A stretch of DNA of 64,000 bases from Burkholderiaceae bacterium (GCA_018261955.1 JAGTRK010000003.1:124001-188000), one strand, 5' to 3'; positions 8,525 through 17,385 are shown, counted from the stretch's first letter. The notes: generated by a model from the sequence alone, not told the origin. Made by a program: numbers and translations.

Positions 8525-10177
8525 ATGAATGAATTTGAGTTATCGACTTTGGTAGTGGTGGGGCTATTGCTTTTGGGCGTGGGCGGCTACAGTTATGCAC
8601 AAATTATTCGCGCGCAAAGACAAGTTAAGGTCAAACGTCAGATGCAGATGTCTGACAGCCCGACTGTGCCCGTGCTGCCAGAGCGTTATCATCCCCAAGT
8701 TCAAGCACCGATGGCAAGCGATGATTCCGCAGAGTTCACGGCAGAAGCACCCGCCGTGGTTGAAACGTTCGAGCGCGTGGCTTTGGCATCTGATGGAGTC
8801 GTTGTCGCCGAGCCGATGGTTGCGCAGGAATCAGACCATGTTGCGCATATCACCCATGTTGTTGATGTAACAGATGTCGTTGATACCGCTGATGCAGTGA
8901 GTGGGGTTGATGGCGTTGATACGGTGGGGCAGGTTGATGCCGAGCAAAATCATGTAACCAGCAGTGCAACCACCACTGCAACCATCATCGAATCTGAAGC
9001 AGAGGCACCGACCTTATTGATTGAGGCATCAACGGCCTCGGAGAGCGAATCTGTCCACGATGCGTCGTCTGCGGCGGGTGTTGCGCCAGTGGATTATGCG
9101 CTTGAGCAGCATCTGCCTGATGAGGCGGTGGCGAACACTTCCAATCCATCTGCGAGTAGTGCCACAGCACCCATCACCTCGATGCAGGAGTTGGCTGAGC
9201 GCGCTTCTTGGGCGGTGTTTGCACCGTGGATGCGTTTTGAATCTTGGCTAAACACCGCCTATCCTGAAGGTGTGGATGTGGTGCACAGTATTGATGGCGT
9301 GATTGACATCACCATCGCACAGCCGAAAGTCACACAAGATATTGAAAACGCTTTGTTCGATTTGCAGTTAAATACCCAATTGCCGATTCATCTATACGGT
9401 GCGCGTGCAGGGCGCGTGGCTATGGATGCAAACCATGTAGCTCATTCCACCCAGCGCACGCGGCAGTGGGAGCCCTTGGAAGTCGGCGCGCCGTACAGCG
9501 CGCTGCATTTGAGTTTGCAATTGGCAAACCGCTCGCATTGTGTGGATGAAAACCTTTTGCAAGATTGGTTTGCGTTGGCGGAAAAATTGCGCAAACGTTT
9601 AGCAGGCCAGATTGAACGTTTGCCCGATGCGACGCAGTTGGCAGATTATGCGCGTTATTTACACGCGGTGGCGCGTCGTTTGAGTCAGCCGATTATTGTG
9701 CAATTACACAAAAAAAATGGCTTGTGGCCTGCCTACGAAATTCATCAGCAACTCTCAGCCTGCGGTGCGGTGCTCAACGAGCACGGCGTGTATGTGGTTA
9801 GCGATGTGGCATCGGGTGGTTTGAATCCAGAGAAAAGCCGCGTGCCGATTTATACTGTGATGAACGATGTCAACAACCCGCGTGCATTGGATTTTTTCCG
9901 TGACCAAATGGCGATGATGCATGTGCACACGGTGTCGTTTTGCCTTGAATTTGCGCGGGTCAACACTGCGTTGACGCCCCTACAACGCATGTGCGAAGAT
10001 GCACGTCAAGTCGCGGATGCACTCGATGCCCAGTGGCAAAATGCAGTTGGTGATGCGATTTCGCCCGAGGCTTTGTTTGAGTGCATGGACGCGCGCGCAA
10101 TCGCATTTAATGAACTGCTCAAGACTTTGGGCTTGCCCGCAGGTACGTTGATGACCAAGCGTCTGTTGGCGCAGTAA
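8525..10177 (+). CDS. zipA: ZipA-like FtsZ-binding cell division protein
   Basis: ZipA tethers FtsZ to the inner membrane at the division site. The 550-residue product has one N-terminal membrane segment (about 8-27), a short basic stretch RAQRQVKVKRQ, and a long acidic linker of low complexity (about 40-220). The linker includes a run rich in Val, Asp and Thr around 110-140. A folded C-terminal region follows; its last part (RVPIYTVMNDVNNP, then LEFARVN) fits the ZipA C-terminal domain. The position directly after smc is the conserved betaproteobacterial context. It is longer than enteric ZipA (about 330 residues), as seen in relatives with an extra folded region before the C-terminal domain. 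ligA, which often follows, is absent here. Confidence 0.85.
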   Translation: MNEFELSTLVVVGLLLLGVGGYSYAQIIRAQRQVKVKRQMQMSDSPTVPVLPERYHPQVQAPMASDDSAEFTAEAPAVVETFERVALASDGVVVAEPMVAQESDHVAHITHVVDVTDVVDTADAVSGVDGVDTVGQVDAEQNHVTSSATTTATIIESEAEAPTLLIEASTASESESVHDASSAAGVAPVDYALEQHLPDEAVANTSNPSASSATAPITSMQELAERASWAVFAPWMRFESWLNTAYPEGVDVVHSIDGVIDITIAQPKVTQDIENALFDLQLNTQLPIHLYGARAGRVAMDANHVAHSTQRTRQWEPLEVGAPYSALHLSLQLANRSHCVDENLLQDWFALAEKLRKRLAGQIERLPDATQLADYARYLHAVARRLSQPIIVQLHKKNGLWPAYEIHQQLSACGAVLNEHGVYVVSDVASGGLNPEKSRVPIYTVMNDVNNPRALDFFRDQMAMMHVHTVSFCLEFARVNTALTPLQRMCEDARQVADALDAQWQNAVGDAISPEALFECMDARAIAFNELLKTLGLPAGTLMTKRLLAQ

Positions 10178-10196
10178 ATATTTTTACTACGAGACT

Positions 10197-10577
10197 ATGA
10201 ACCCCAACGAGCTCCGCCAAAAACTCTCTCCACTTGCCTACACTGTCACGCAAGAAAAAGGCACCGAGCGGCCATTCACCAGTGAGTTTGCTGAGACTTG
10301 GCACGACGGTGCGTACCACTGTGTGGTGTGTGATGCGGTTTTATTTGAGTCGCAGCACCAATTCAACGCAGGTTGTGGCTGGCCAAGTTTTGACGCGCCT
10401 GTTGCATCAGAAGCGGTTGCCGAGCATCGAGATACGGCGCACGGCATGATACGCACCGAGGTGGTGTGCCATGCCTGTGGTGCGCATTTGGGGCATGTGT
10501 TTCCCGATGGACCACCGACCACGGGATTGCGTTATTGTATCAATGGTGCGGCATTGAATTTCGTTCCCGAATCCTGA
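10197..10577 (+). CDS. msrB: Peptide-methionine (R)-S-oxide reductase MsrB
   Basis: MsrB reduces methionine-R-sulfoxide in oxidised proteins, using thioredoxin for recycling. The 126-residue product carries the zinc-binding pairs C42/C45 and C91/C94 and the catalytic cysteine C114 in RYCINGAALNF. A likely resolving cysteine is C60 in GCGWPSF. The gene starts 20 bp after zipA in the same orientation and may be read with it. No MsrA domain is fused. No signal peptide is visible, so the protein is cytoplasmic. Confidence 0.96.
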   Translation: MNPNELRQKLSPLAYTVTQEKGTERPFTSEFAETWHDGAYHCVVCDAVLFESQHQFNAGCGWPSFDAPVASEAVAEHRDTAHGMIRTEVVCHACGAHLGHVFPDGPPTTGLRYCINGAALNFVPES

Positions 10578-10643
10578 TCGGTATCCTCAAGCAAAACCAT
10601 CAATATACGAGAACGTGGTTTGAGATTTTTAGTACAAGGTGAT

Positions 10644-10964
10644 TTATTGCACAAGCACTGCCGTGCCACTGGCTGAAACCATCAACATGCCATTACCTTG
10701 TCCCAACACTTCATAGTCCAGATCCACGCCAACAATGGCATTCGCGCCCAAGTCGCGTGCGCGCTCTTCCAATTCTCTGATTGCGATGTCACGGGCTTTT
10801 TGTAATTCGCGCTCGTAAGTACCTGAGCGACCGCCGACCAAGTCGCGAATGCCTGCAAACAGGTCTTTGAATAGGTTCGCACCCAAAATCGCTTCGCCCG
10901 CAACGACACCGCAGTAACGGGTGATGGTTTTGCCTTCAATGCTGTGTGTGGTGGTGATGTCCAT
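10644..10964 (-). CDS. YbjQ family (UPF0145) protein
   Basis: This is a small 106-residue protein of the YbjQ/UPF0145 family, sometimes called a heavy-metal-binding domain, whose members form pentamers of uncertain function. The characteristic blocks are present: [10 protein letters not shown] at the start, then a [18 protein letters not shown] segment, [15 protein letters not shown], and the ending [16 protein letters not shown] with a small-residue tail. It stands alone, convergent with msrB. No metal-binding cysteine cluster is apparent, so the metal-binding name is not supported by visible residues. Confidence 0.9.
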   Translation of the reverse strand: MDITTTHSIEGKTITRYCGVVAGEAILGANLFKDLFAGIRDLVGGRSGTYERELQKARDIAIRELEERARDLGANAIVGVDLDYEVLGQGNGMLMVSASGTAVLVQ

Positions 10965-11065
10965 GTGTGTTTTCCTTTACTTAGTCAGTGGTTGATCGGT
11001 GATTGAATTTTATTTCTGAATTCGATGCTATTTTACAGGTGTTTCATTAAATCATCAGATGCGCC

Positions 11066-11122
11066 ATTGTGGACTTGCCCCACAATCTCCTTGCAAGGAG
11101 ATGCTGCGTCCAACACGGCATG
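11066..11122. repeat. REP-like palindromic element with three consecutive stem-loops
   Basis: Between the ybjQ-like gene and pyrD there are three adjoining inverted repeats. A 7-bp stem ATTGTGG/CCACAAT spans 11066-11086. A perfect 18-base palindrome ATCTCCTTGCAAGGAGAT lies at 11085-11102. An imperfect stem ATGC...GCAT lies at 11101-11121. Read on the minus strand it begins CATGCCGTGTTGG, in the style of dispersed intergenic repeats of many proteobacteria. Whether it is repeated elsewhere in the genome cannot be seen from one copy. Confidence 0.55.
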
Positions 11123-11197
11123 ACTGATTATTTTATGATTGAATGGAATCCACACAATACAGTCGCTTCGATGACATCGCTTGTCCATCGGTTTTGG

Positions 11198-12220
11198 TTA
11201 TTGCGCACGTGCCAATGCCTGTGCGCATTCTTTAATTAAATCAGGCCCTTGGTAAATCAGCCCTGTGTAGACCTGCACCAAAGACGCACCCGCGTCGATT
11301 TTCGCTTGCGCGTCTTTGCCCGACATAATTCCGCCCACGCCAATGATGGGTACTTCGCCGTTGAGCAAATGACTCAACGCACGCAATACTTGGGTGGATT
11401 TGTCACGCACAGGCGCACCTGAAAGTCCACCTGCTTCGTTGCCGTATTTGTATGATTCAGTCGCGGTTTTGTCCAATGTGGTGTTGGTGGCAATCACCGC
11501 GTCAAAGCGGTGCAGTTTGAGCAAATCGGCGATGGAATGAATTTGTGATTCGTCCAAATCAGGCGCGATTTTCAGGGTCATCGGCACATAGCGACCGTGT
11601 GTATTCGCCAATTCAGATTGACGGGTTTTGAGGGCGGATAGGAGTTCGTCCAATGCGTCTTGCGCTTGCAAATCACGCAGGTTTTTGGTGTTGGGTGAGG
11701 AGATATTGACTGTGATGTAGGACGCGTGTGCATAAACATCGCTCAGTGCGGACAGATAATCCTCGGTGGCGCGTTCAATCGGCGTGGTGGCGTTTTTTCC
11801 GATGTTGATGCCGAGGATGCCGCCATTTTGGACAAACTGACTGCGCGCAACATTGCGCAGCAGATTGGCAACGCCAAGGTTATTAAAACCCATGCGGTTG
11901 ATGATGGCTTGCTTTTCGGGAATGCGAAACAGGCGGGGCTTCGGATTGCCGTCTTGGGGGCGTGGTGTGACTGTGCCGATTTCGATAAAGCCAAAGCCCA
12001 TGTTGGCAAGTACATCGATGTGCTCACCGTTTTTGTCCAAACCTGCGGCCAAACCCACGCGGTTGGGGAAGGTCAAGCCCATGACCGTGGTGGGTTGGGC
12101 GGGGATGCGTGCTTTAGGCATCAAGCCCAAGGCGTGCGCTTTGTGCGCCAGTTTGAATGACAAGTGATGGGCGCGTTCTGCGTCCATGGCGAAGGCAATG
12201 TTGCGAAAAATATTGTACAT
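11198..12220 (-). CDS. pyrD: Dihydroorotate dehydrogenase (quinone), class 2
   Basis: This enzyme oxidises dihydroorotate to orotate in pyrimidine synthesis and passes electrons to the quinone pool, bound to the inner face of the cytoplasmic membrane. The 340-residue protein has the class-2 N-terminal helices ([13 protein letters not shown]) that interact with membrane and quinone. It also has the FMN barrel motifs [26 protein letters not shown] and INRMGFNN. The segment [11 protein letters not shown] includes the catalytic serine typical of class 2. [11 protein letters not shown] near the C-terminus binds the FMN phosphate. The gene lies 22 bp after bpt in the same direction, a conserved neighbour pairing. 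Confidence 0.97.
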   Translation of the reverse strand: MYNIFRNIAFAMDAERAHHLSFKLAHKAHALGLMPKARIPAQPTTVMGLTFPNRVGLAAGLDKNGEHIDVLANMGFGFIEIGTVTPRPQDGNPKPRLFRIPEKQAIINRMGFNNLGVANLLRNVARSQFVQNGGILGINIGKNATTPIERATEDYLSALSDVYAHASYITVNISSPNTKNLRDLQAQDALDELLSALKTRQSELANTHGRYVPMTLKIAPDLDESQIHSIADLLKLHRFDAVIATNTTLDKTATESYKYGNEAGGLSGAPVRDKSTQVLRALSHLLNGEVPIIGVGGIMSGKDAQAKIDAGASLVQVYTGLIYQGPDLIKECAQALARAQ

Positions 12221-12242
12221 AGGGATGGTTTGGGTTGGTTAA

Positions 12243-12986
12243 TTAAGGTTCATTTGGATCGAATGGGTTCAAGGCGGTCCACTGCTCATTGATTAAAACC
12301 TCAGCAGGTTGGAACTTTTGTTTGTACTGCATTTTGTCTGAGTTGTGTATCCAGTAGCCGAGGTACACGTATTTGAGTGCAAACTGCCGCGCGGTCTGAA
12401 TTTGCCACAATATACCATACGTGCCCAAGCCCGAAAACTCAGGTTCTGGGTCAAAGAAAGTGTACATGGCGGACAGCCCGTGTACGGTTTGGTCAATCAC
12501 GCTGACCATGCGCAAAATTCCATCGGCATCACGAAACTCCACCATGAATGAGGTCACGGGGCTTTGTAAAAAAAACTGTCGGTACTGCGTTTCGGTGTCA
12601 TTCGCCATCGCCCCATCTGCATGGCGCGTGCTGATGTAACGGCGGTATAAATCGAACTGCTCGGTAGCGTAGTTCAAATCGGAAACACGCGCCGTCAGAT
12701 GTCCCCATTGTTTGAGACAACGGTGTTGACTGCGTGTCGGTGTAAATTCGTCGACCACCACGCGAATCGATTGACAGGCTTGGCAATCAACGCACTGCGG
12801 GCGATAGACATACAGCGCGCTGCGCCGAAAACCCATGTCAATCAGCGCGCTGTAGTTGTGGTCATTGACCCGATCCATCGGCGCGACCACTTCTGAGGTT
12901 GCGATTCGATTTGGCAGGTAGTGGCACGCATAGTCGCCTGTGCGGTACAACTGCAGTTGTACAAAATTTTGATGCTCTGATTTCAT
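12243..12986 (-). CDS. bpt: Aspartate/glutamate leucyltransferase (arginyltransferase family, Bpt)
   Basis: Bpt transfers leucine from Leu-tRNA to N-terminal Asp or Glu, making a destabilising N-degron read by ClpS-ClpAP. The 247-residue product shows family blocks: QLQLYRTGDYACHYLPNR, a DMGFRRSALYVYRP segment, and the cysteine motif CVDCQACQSIRV. Later blocks are YTFFDPE and YVYLGYWI followed by KMQYKQKFQPAEVL. It overlaps the end of aat by four bases, so the two transferases with complementary N-degron specificity are probably made together. ATE1-type arginyl activity is less likely in bacteria with this sequence length. Confidence 0.94.
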   Translation of the reverse strand: MKSEHQNFVQLQLYRTGDYACHYLPNRIATSEVVAPMDRVNDHNYSALIDMGFRRSALYVYRPQCVDCQACQSIRVVVDEFTPTRSQHRCLKQWGHLTARVSDLNYATEQFDLYRRYISTRHADGAMANDTETQYRQFFLQSPVTSFMVEFRDADGILRMVSVIDQTVHGLSAMYTFFDPEPEFSGLGTYGILWQIQTARQFALKYVYLGYWIHNSDKMQYKQKFQPAEVLINEQWTALNPFDPNEP

Positions 12987-13768
12987 GCGGCACCTGCTGT
13001 TTTGTTAAAAGCATCGAGTAAATTGGTTTGAGCACTCATCGCTTGCCAATCCAATTTTTGCGCGTGCATCAACCGCGCGCTGCCCTCAAAGTACGCAGCG
13101 CGTGCCATCGGTGTTGCACCCAAACTGGCCAAATGCGCGGTGACCTGCTGGCAGTCTATCCATTGCCCGCCATGTGCCTGTAAATAGCGCACCCAACACG
13201 CCAAGGCGATTTTTGAGCCGTCCGAGACGGTGGTGAACATCGATTCGCCGAAAAACATTGTACCAATCAACACGCCGTACAAACCCGCGATTAAATCATC
13301 GTGGTGCCAAACTTCCACACTGATGGCATGGCGTTGGTGGTGTAATTGAACATAGGCAGACATCAATTGCGGGTTAATCCAAGTGCCGTTTTGTCCGTGG
13401 CGTGGCGCGTCGGCGCACGCTTGCATCACGCGCTCAAAGCAACGGTTGATGGTGACGCTGTGACCTAATTCAGTTCTGCGCGCCCACTGTTTGAGTTTTC
13501 TGTGCAAGGAGGGCGCAAGTTTAAATGAGTCCAAAGCCAGTACCATGCGCGGGTCGGGCGAATGCCACAGCACGGGTTCGCCCTCGCTGTACCACGGGAA
13601 CAATCCGCGTTGATAGGCGGTATAGACCCATTGGGCATCAATGGCAAAACCCACTGCGTACAGGCTGTCGCTGTGGGGTGCGCCACGGTTGATGTCGCTG
13701 TGGTTCGGCAGTTCAGAGGGATGCTGAACGATTTTGAACGGCAGGTCAGTCTGTGCAGCGTGCGCCAT
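12983..13768 (-). CDS. aat: Leucyl/phenylalanyl-tRNA--protein transferase
   Basis: Aat adds Leu or Phe to N-terminal Lys or Arg of proteins and so marks them for ClpSAP degradation. Key blocks are LYAVGFAIDAQWVYTAYQ, RGLFPWYSEGEPVLWHSPDPR, WINPQLMSAY, SVEVWHHDDLIAGLYG and GESMFT. I chose the ATG at 13768, five bases upstream of which the NUDIX stop lies. A TTG six bases further upstream (13774) would overlap that stop and is less likely. The product is about 261 residues, near the long end of the family's range. Gene order NUDIX-aat-bpt-pyrD suggests one transcript. Confidence 0.95.
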   Translation of the reverse strand: MAHAAQTDLPFKIVQHPSELPNHSDINRGAPHSDSLYAVGFAIDAQWVYTAYQRGLFPWYSEGEPVLWHSPDPRMVLALDSFKLAPSLHRKLKQWARRTELGHSVTINRCFERVMQACADAPRHGQNGTWINPQLMSAYVQLHHQRHAISVEVWHHDDLIAGLYGVLIGTMFFGESMFTTVSDGSKIALACWVRYLQAHGGQWIDCQQVTAHLASLGATPMARAAYFEGSARLMHAQKLDWQAMSAQTNLLDAFNKTAGAA

Positions 13769-13770
13769 GC

Positions 13771-14337
13771 TCAATCCACCAAGGGTTTAAGTGTGACGTG
13801 GCGCGTTGGGAACACTCCGCGCTCAAGGTCGGCAATCCATGAACGCAACGCGCTGTGTGAACTGCGAAATACCAAATCCTCCCACGGAATTTCATCGGGC
13901 GCGAATAAACGTGCTTGCAAAGTCTCGTCGCCCGCGCCGAATTCGGGTGTGTCCAACTCTGCACGGAAAAACAGATGGGTTTGTGCGATGTGCGGAATAT
14001 CCACCATGTGGTACACAGGTTCAATCAGACGCACTTGGGCACAGGCTTCTTCAAATGTTTCGCGCCATGCGCCTTGCATCATGCTTTCGCCGCATTCCAT
14101 AAAACCCGCAGGCAAGGTCCACTTGCCCGCGCCTGGCTCGATGGCGCGTTGACACAAAAGAATTTTGCCCTGATACACGGGGAGGGTTCCGACCACCATT
14201 TTTGGGTTGTCGTAATGAATATGACCACAGGCTGGACACACCGCCCGCACGCGCGAATCCTCCAGTGGAATGCGGTGTTCGACTTTTGTGCCACACAAGG
14301 CGCAAAACTGGGTGGAGGGCGGGGGCGTGCTGTTCAT
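13771..14337 (-). CDS. NUDIX hydrolase with N-terminal zinc ribbon
   Basis: The 188-residue protein has two CxxC pairs near the N-terminus (CALCG and CPACG), likely a zinc ribbon, followed by a NUDIX fold. The NUDIX box reads GFMECGESMMQGAWRETFEEAC. It keeps the Gly, the first Glu and the REx3EE core that binds metal, but has Cys where the consensus has Gly. It resembles the short NUDIX family placed next to aat/bpt in betaproteobacteria rather than full NudC, which has a longer N-terminal domain. The substrate, probably a nucleoside diphosphate derivative, is not known from sequence. It is the first gene of the minus-strand run to pyrD. Confidence 0.85.
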   Translation of the reverse strand: MNSTPPPSTQFCALCGTKVEHRIPLEDSRVRAVCPACGHIHYDNPKMVVGTLPVYQGKILLCQRAIEPGAGKWTLPAGFMECGESMMQGAWRETFEEACAQVRLIEPVYHMVDIPHIAQTHLFFRAELDTPEFGAGDETLQARLFAPDEIPWEDLVFRSSHSALRSWIADLERGVFPTRHVTLKPLVD

Positions 14338-14412
14338 GGTGGCGTTGATATCGTCCTTTTTTCAGGTGCTATTGTGCCACAGCGAGCAAGGTCATGGCTA
14401 TGTGTAAATGCA

Positions 14413-14442
14413 AAAACGCACAATCGGCCGATTGTGCGTTTT
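14413..14442. terminator. Perfect palindromic intrinsic terminator
   Basis: A 30-base perfect palindrome starts with four A, contains CGCACAATCGG and its complement, and ends with four T. On the minus strand it lies 24 bases after the cytochrome c stop and is followed by five T, which fits a terminator for that gene. It is symmetric enough to act in both directions. Confidence 0.8.
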
Positions 14443-14465
14443 CTTTTGATGAAACCCAATCGGGT

Positions 14466-14786
14466 TTAGCGATCCAACATCCAACGAACCACGGCCTCAA
14501 TGTCTTTTTGTGGCATATCGGGGTAGGCCTGCATGGGGGTTGTGCCCCAAACGCCAACCGAGCCTTTGCGTACTTTTTCTGCCAAACGCGACTCTGCACC
14601 TGCTTGACCTTGGTATTTGGTGGCGATTTCGCGGATGGTCGGACCAATAATGCGTTTGTCCAAAGAGTGGCATTCAAAGCATTTATTGGCTTTGGCAATT
14701 TGTGGGTTCGCCACGGCTTGATTCGCGCTCAATATGCCGAACAGTGCCACAGCAGTCCACACAGAGGTCTTTAAATGCAGTTTCAT
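14466..14786 (-). CDS. Small monoheme cytochrome c (class I, c551/c8-like)
   Basis: This is a secreted monoheme cytochrome of about 106 residues. It has a signal peptide (MKLHLKTSVWTAVALF... ending near AVA), one heme site CFECH, and a distal methionine candidate in PMQAYPDMP near the C-terminus. Size and the GPTIREIATKY segment resemble c551/c8-type periplasmic electron carriers. Two adjacent ATGs exist at 14789 and 14786; an AAAGGA ribosome site fits the second better. It is followed by a strong terminator at 14413-14442 and preceded by a second small cytochrome gene on the same strand. Confidence 0.88.
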   Translation of the reverse strand: MKLHLKTSVWTAVALFGILSANQAVANPQIAKANKCFECHSLDKRIIGPTIREIATKYQGQAGAESRLAEKVRKGSVGVWGTTPMQAYPDMPQKDIEAVVRWMLDR

Positions 14787-14894
14787 CATCTGTCCTTTTA
14801 TGAAATCCATACTTTAGCCATTATTGTAAGCACAATCTTGTTTCTGTGTAGCCATAATGCGTGAATCGTTGATGCGTTGACGAACTATTTAGTG

Positions 14895-15218
14895 CTATTG
14901 CTTGAGTATCCATTGCGTGAGTTCGTCCAACTCTGCTTGGCTCATTTTTTGGTTAGCGGGCATTTTTTCCCAAAAATAGTACAGTGTGATGCCGTTGCGA
15001 ATCGGGTTTTGAATGCGTCCGACCGCATCGTTGCGCCCCCGAAAAGCGTTGCCAATGTATTGAAATGAGGGGCCTTTTTTGTCTTGACTGACTTCGTGGC
15101 ACTTTAAGCAATCGTGGTTCTTGGCAATTTGGTAGCCATCGGCGTGGCTTTCAGTACTGAATAAAACACTGCTGGCGATGAGGCTTGCGCCCATTCCCAC
15201 TAATAAAACTCGCTTCAT
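14895..15218 (-). CDS. Small monoheme cytochrome c, second copy
   Basis: This is a periplasmic cytochrome of 107 residues with a signal peptide (MKRVLLVGMGASLIASS, cleavage near SHA). It has one heme motif CLKCH and the family segments KKGPSFQYIGNAFRGR and FWEKMPANQKMSQAELDELTQWIL. The methionine in KMPANQKMS is the likely distal ligand. It is related to the cytochrome at 14466-14786 but not a recent duplicate: only the short class-I pattern is shared. Both are probably soluble electron shuttles to a terminal oxidase; the partners are not in the window. Confidence 0.88.
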   Translation of the reverse strand: MKRVLLVGMGASLIASSVLFSTESHADGYQIAKNHDCLKCHEVSQDKKGPSFQYIGNAFRGRNDAVGRIQNPIRNGITLYYFWEKMPANQKMSQAELDELTQWILKQ

Positions 15219-15336
15219 AAAAAATCCTCAATAATGCGTTAAAAACTGGTTTGACATCGGTACAATGTGCGTTGCGATGCAAGGCGGCATTCTACCGCAA
15301 ACCCTCAGATTTGATAGACGAAATAAAAGGATCATT

Positions 15337-16218
15337 ATGGCACTCATTCACCCGCAATTTGACGCGGTGGCATTTACAATCGGTGGTGAGGGCGGCTGGC
15401 CAGTGCATTGGTACGGCATCACATATTTGGCGGCGTTTTTGATGTTTTTAGCATTGGGAAAATACCGTGCTAAAACGATGCCGCAGTTGGGATTCAAATC
15501 CATCGAATTGGACGATATATTGTTTTACGGCGTGCTGGGCGTGATTTTGGGCGGGCGTATTGGGTATGTATTGTTTTACAAACCTGCTGATTTTCTTGCC
15601 AATCCTTTGGATATTTTTAAAGTTTGGCAAGGTGGCATGTCTTTTCACGGCGGCTTTTTGGGCGTGCTTGTGGCGATGGTTTGGTATGCGCGCAAAACGG
15701 GTCGTGGTTTTTGGCAAATCACCGATTTTATCGCGCCGCTCGTGCCTTTGGGACTGGCATCGGGGCGTTTGGGCAATTTCATCAATGGCGAATTGTGGGG
15801 ACGTGTGTCGGACGCGGGTTATTCGTGGTTGATGTTGTTTCCGCAAGCGGCAGATGCGGATGCGTTGTATGTGAATGAACACCCCGCGAGTGCTGCGCTG
15901 CTGCAGCAAATTGGTCAATATGCGATGTTGCCGCGCCACCCGTCACAGATTTATCAGTTGTTCGGTGAGGGCGTGTTGTTGTTTGTGCTGTTATGGTGGT
16001 ATGCGCGTAAAGTCCGCCCCACGATGGCCGTCTCAGCAGTTTTTTTGCTTGGGTATGGCGTATTGCGGTTTTTGGCAGAATTTGCGCGCGAGCCCGATGA
16101 TTTTTTGGGCTTGTTCGCGGGGTTTTCAATGGGGCAAATTTTGTCCTTGCCGATGATTGTATTGGGCGCGACTTTGCTCTGGCGTGCTTATCAAAACCCA
16201 AAACCTCAAAACCAATGA
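15337..16218 (+). CDS. lgt: Prolipoprotein diacylglyceryl transferase
   Basis: Lgt transfers diacylglycerol from phosphatidylglycerol to the lipobox cysteine, the first step of lipoprotein maturation, in the inner membrane. The 293-residue protein has about seven hydrophobic segments and the key motifs [17 protein letters not shown] and [11 protein letters not shown]. The signature [15 protein letters not shown] contains the essential Arg and Asn, and [13 protein letters not shown] follows. The start is the ATG at 15337 with AAAAGG six bases upstream; a longer reading from 15265 has no support. Seven bases separate it from the lipoprotein gene that follows, which would be one of its substrates. 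Confidence 0.97.
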   Translation: MALIHPQFDAVAFTIGGEGGWPVHWYGITYLAAFLMFLALGKYRAKTMPQLGFKSIELDDILFYGVLGVILGGRIGYVLFYKPADFLANPLDIFKVWQGGMSFHGGFLGVLVAMVWYARKTGRGFWQITDFIAPLVPLGLASGRLGNFINGELWGRVSDAGYSWLMLFPQAADADALYVNEHPASAALLQQIGQYAMLPRHPSQIYQLFGEGVLLFVLLWWYARKVRPTMAVSAVFLLGYGVLRFLAEFAREPDDFLGLFAGFSMGQILSLPMIVLGATLLWRAYQNPKPQNQ

Positions 16219-16224
16219 TTTAAA

Positions 16225-17373
16225 ATGAAACCACTGCATTTGAAACATGATTGGCGATTGTCCCTGCTCTTGTGTGCCACGGCTGTGCTCTCGGCATGTG
16301 ATCAACTGCCATCGGCGAACAATGCACCCGCTGTGATTGCGCCTGAAGCCACGTTTGCCAAAATGATTCAGAAAACCCACGCACTGCGCGAAGCCGATGC
16401 CAAGGCTTGGGTGGACGATATTTTGAGCAGTTTGGACGATGTTAAAATGCCACGCACCAATGAGTCGATGTGCGCGGTGATGGCGGTGATTGAGCAGGAA
16501 AGTGGTTATAAAGAAGACCCGCCCGTCGCAGGATTGAGTACATTATTGGCGAATAAAATTAAAAAAATGGGCAGCAATTTGGCACTGCGACTGGCGTTGG
16601 AAGTGCGTTTGGATCAAGCCATGAGCACGGGCAAAACTTTTCGCGAAGGCATGAAATTGGTGAAAACCGAGCGCGATTTGTCCAAGTGGTACACCGAGTT
16701 CACCGAGTCGCGTTACACCAGCCCAATTCTCAAATACATGGGCAAAAGTGTCGACGATGTGGTCTCCACCGTCGGCTCAATGCAGGTCTCGTTGGACTAC
16801 GCGCGTAAAGTCGCCCCCTCGCTCGGTCAATCGAGCATGAATATGCGCGAAACTCTGTACACGCGCAAAGGTGGTGTGTTGTATGGCACGGCGCATTTGT
16901 TCTACTATCCCACGCATTACAGCGACATGATTTATCGTTTTGCTGATTTTAATGCAGGGCATTACGCCAGTCGCAATGCGGGTTTTCAAGCGATGGTCAG
17001 TCAATTGACGGGTAAGCCTTTGAATGCCGATGGCGATTTAATTGAGCATGAGGTTGAGAACCCCAACCAAGTTTCAAAAACCCAAAGTGCGGTGATGCAA
17101 TTGTTCGCTAAAAAACTGCCCACCATGACTGTGCAAAGCATTGCGCAGGATTTGGCATTGGAAAAAAGTTTGGACTTTGAGAACACCACCACTTATCAAA
17201 CCGTGGCGCAGTTGTACGCGCAAAAGTACAAAAAAGTCATTGCCCAACAGATTCCGAAAATCAGTCTGAAAAGCGAGAAAATCACCCGCAACCTGACCAC
17301 CGAATGGTACGCCAATTCGGTCAACCGCCGTTATCAACAATGCCTCGCTGTCGCCCAGCGTGCGAATTATTAA
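16225..17373 (+). CDS. DUF1615 family lipoprotein (YaiW-like)
   Basis: The 382-residue protein starts with a lipoprotein signal peptide and lipobox LSAC (Cys near residue 25), so it should be lipidated and probably sits in the outer membrane. The rest matches DUF1615, the family of Escherichia coli YaiW. Typical blocks are MCAVMAVIEQESGY with its catalytic-looking Glu, reminiscent of lytic transglycosylase folds, SVDDVVSTVGSMQVS, and RKGGVLYGTAHLFYYP with FADFNAGHYASRNAGFQ. Function is not established. The sequence starts seven bases after lgt, suggesting co-expression with the enzyme that lipidates it. Confidence 0.85.
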   Translation: MKPLHLKHDWRLSLLLCATAVLSACDQLPSANNAPAVIAPEATFAKMIQKTHALREADAKAWVDDILSSLDDVKMPRTNESMCAVMAVIEQESGYKEDPPVAGLSTLLANKIKKMGSNLALRLALEVRLDQAMSTGKTFREGMKLVKTERDLSKWYTEFTESRYTSPILKYMGKSVDDVVSTVGSMQVSLDYARKVAPSLGQSSMNMRETLYTRKGGVLYGTAHLFYYPTHYSDMIYRFADFNAGHYASRNAGFQAMVSQLTGKPLNADGDLIEHEVENPNQVSKTQSAVMQLFAKKLPTMTVQSIAQDLALEKSLDFENTTTYQTVAQLYAQKYKKVIAQQIPKISLKSEKITRNLTTEWYANSVNRRYQQCLAVAQRANY

Positions 17374-17385
17374 TTGCTACCCATT

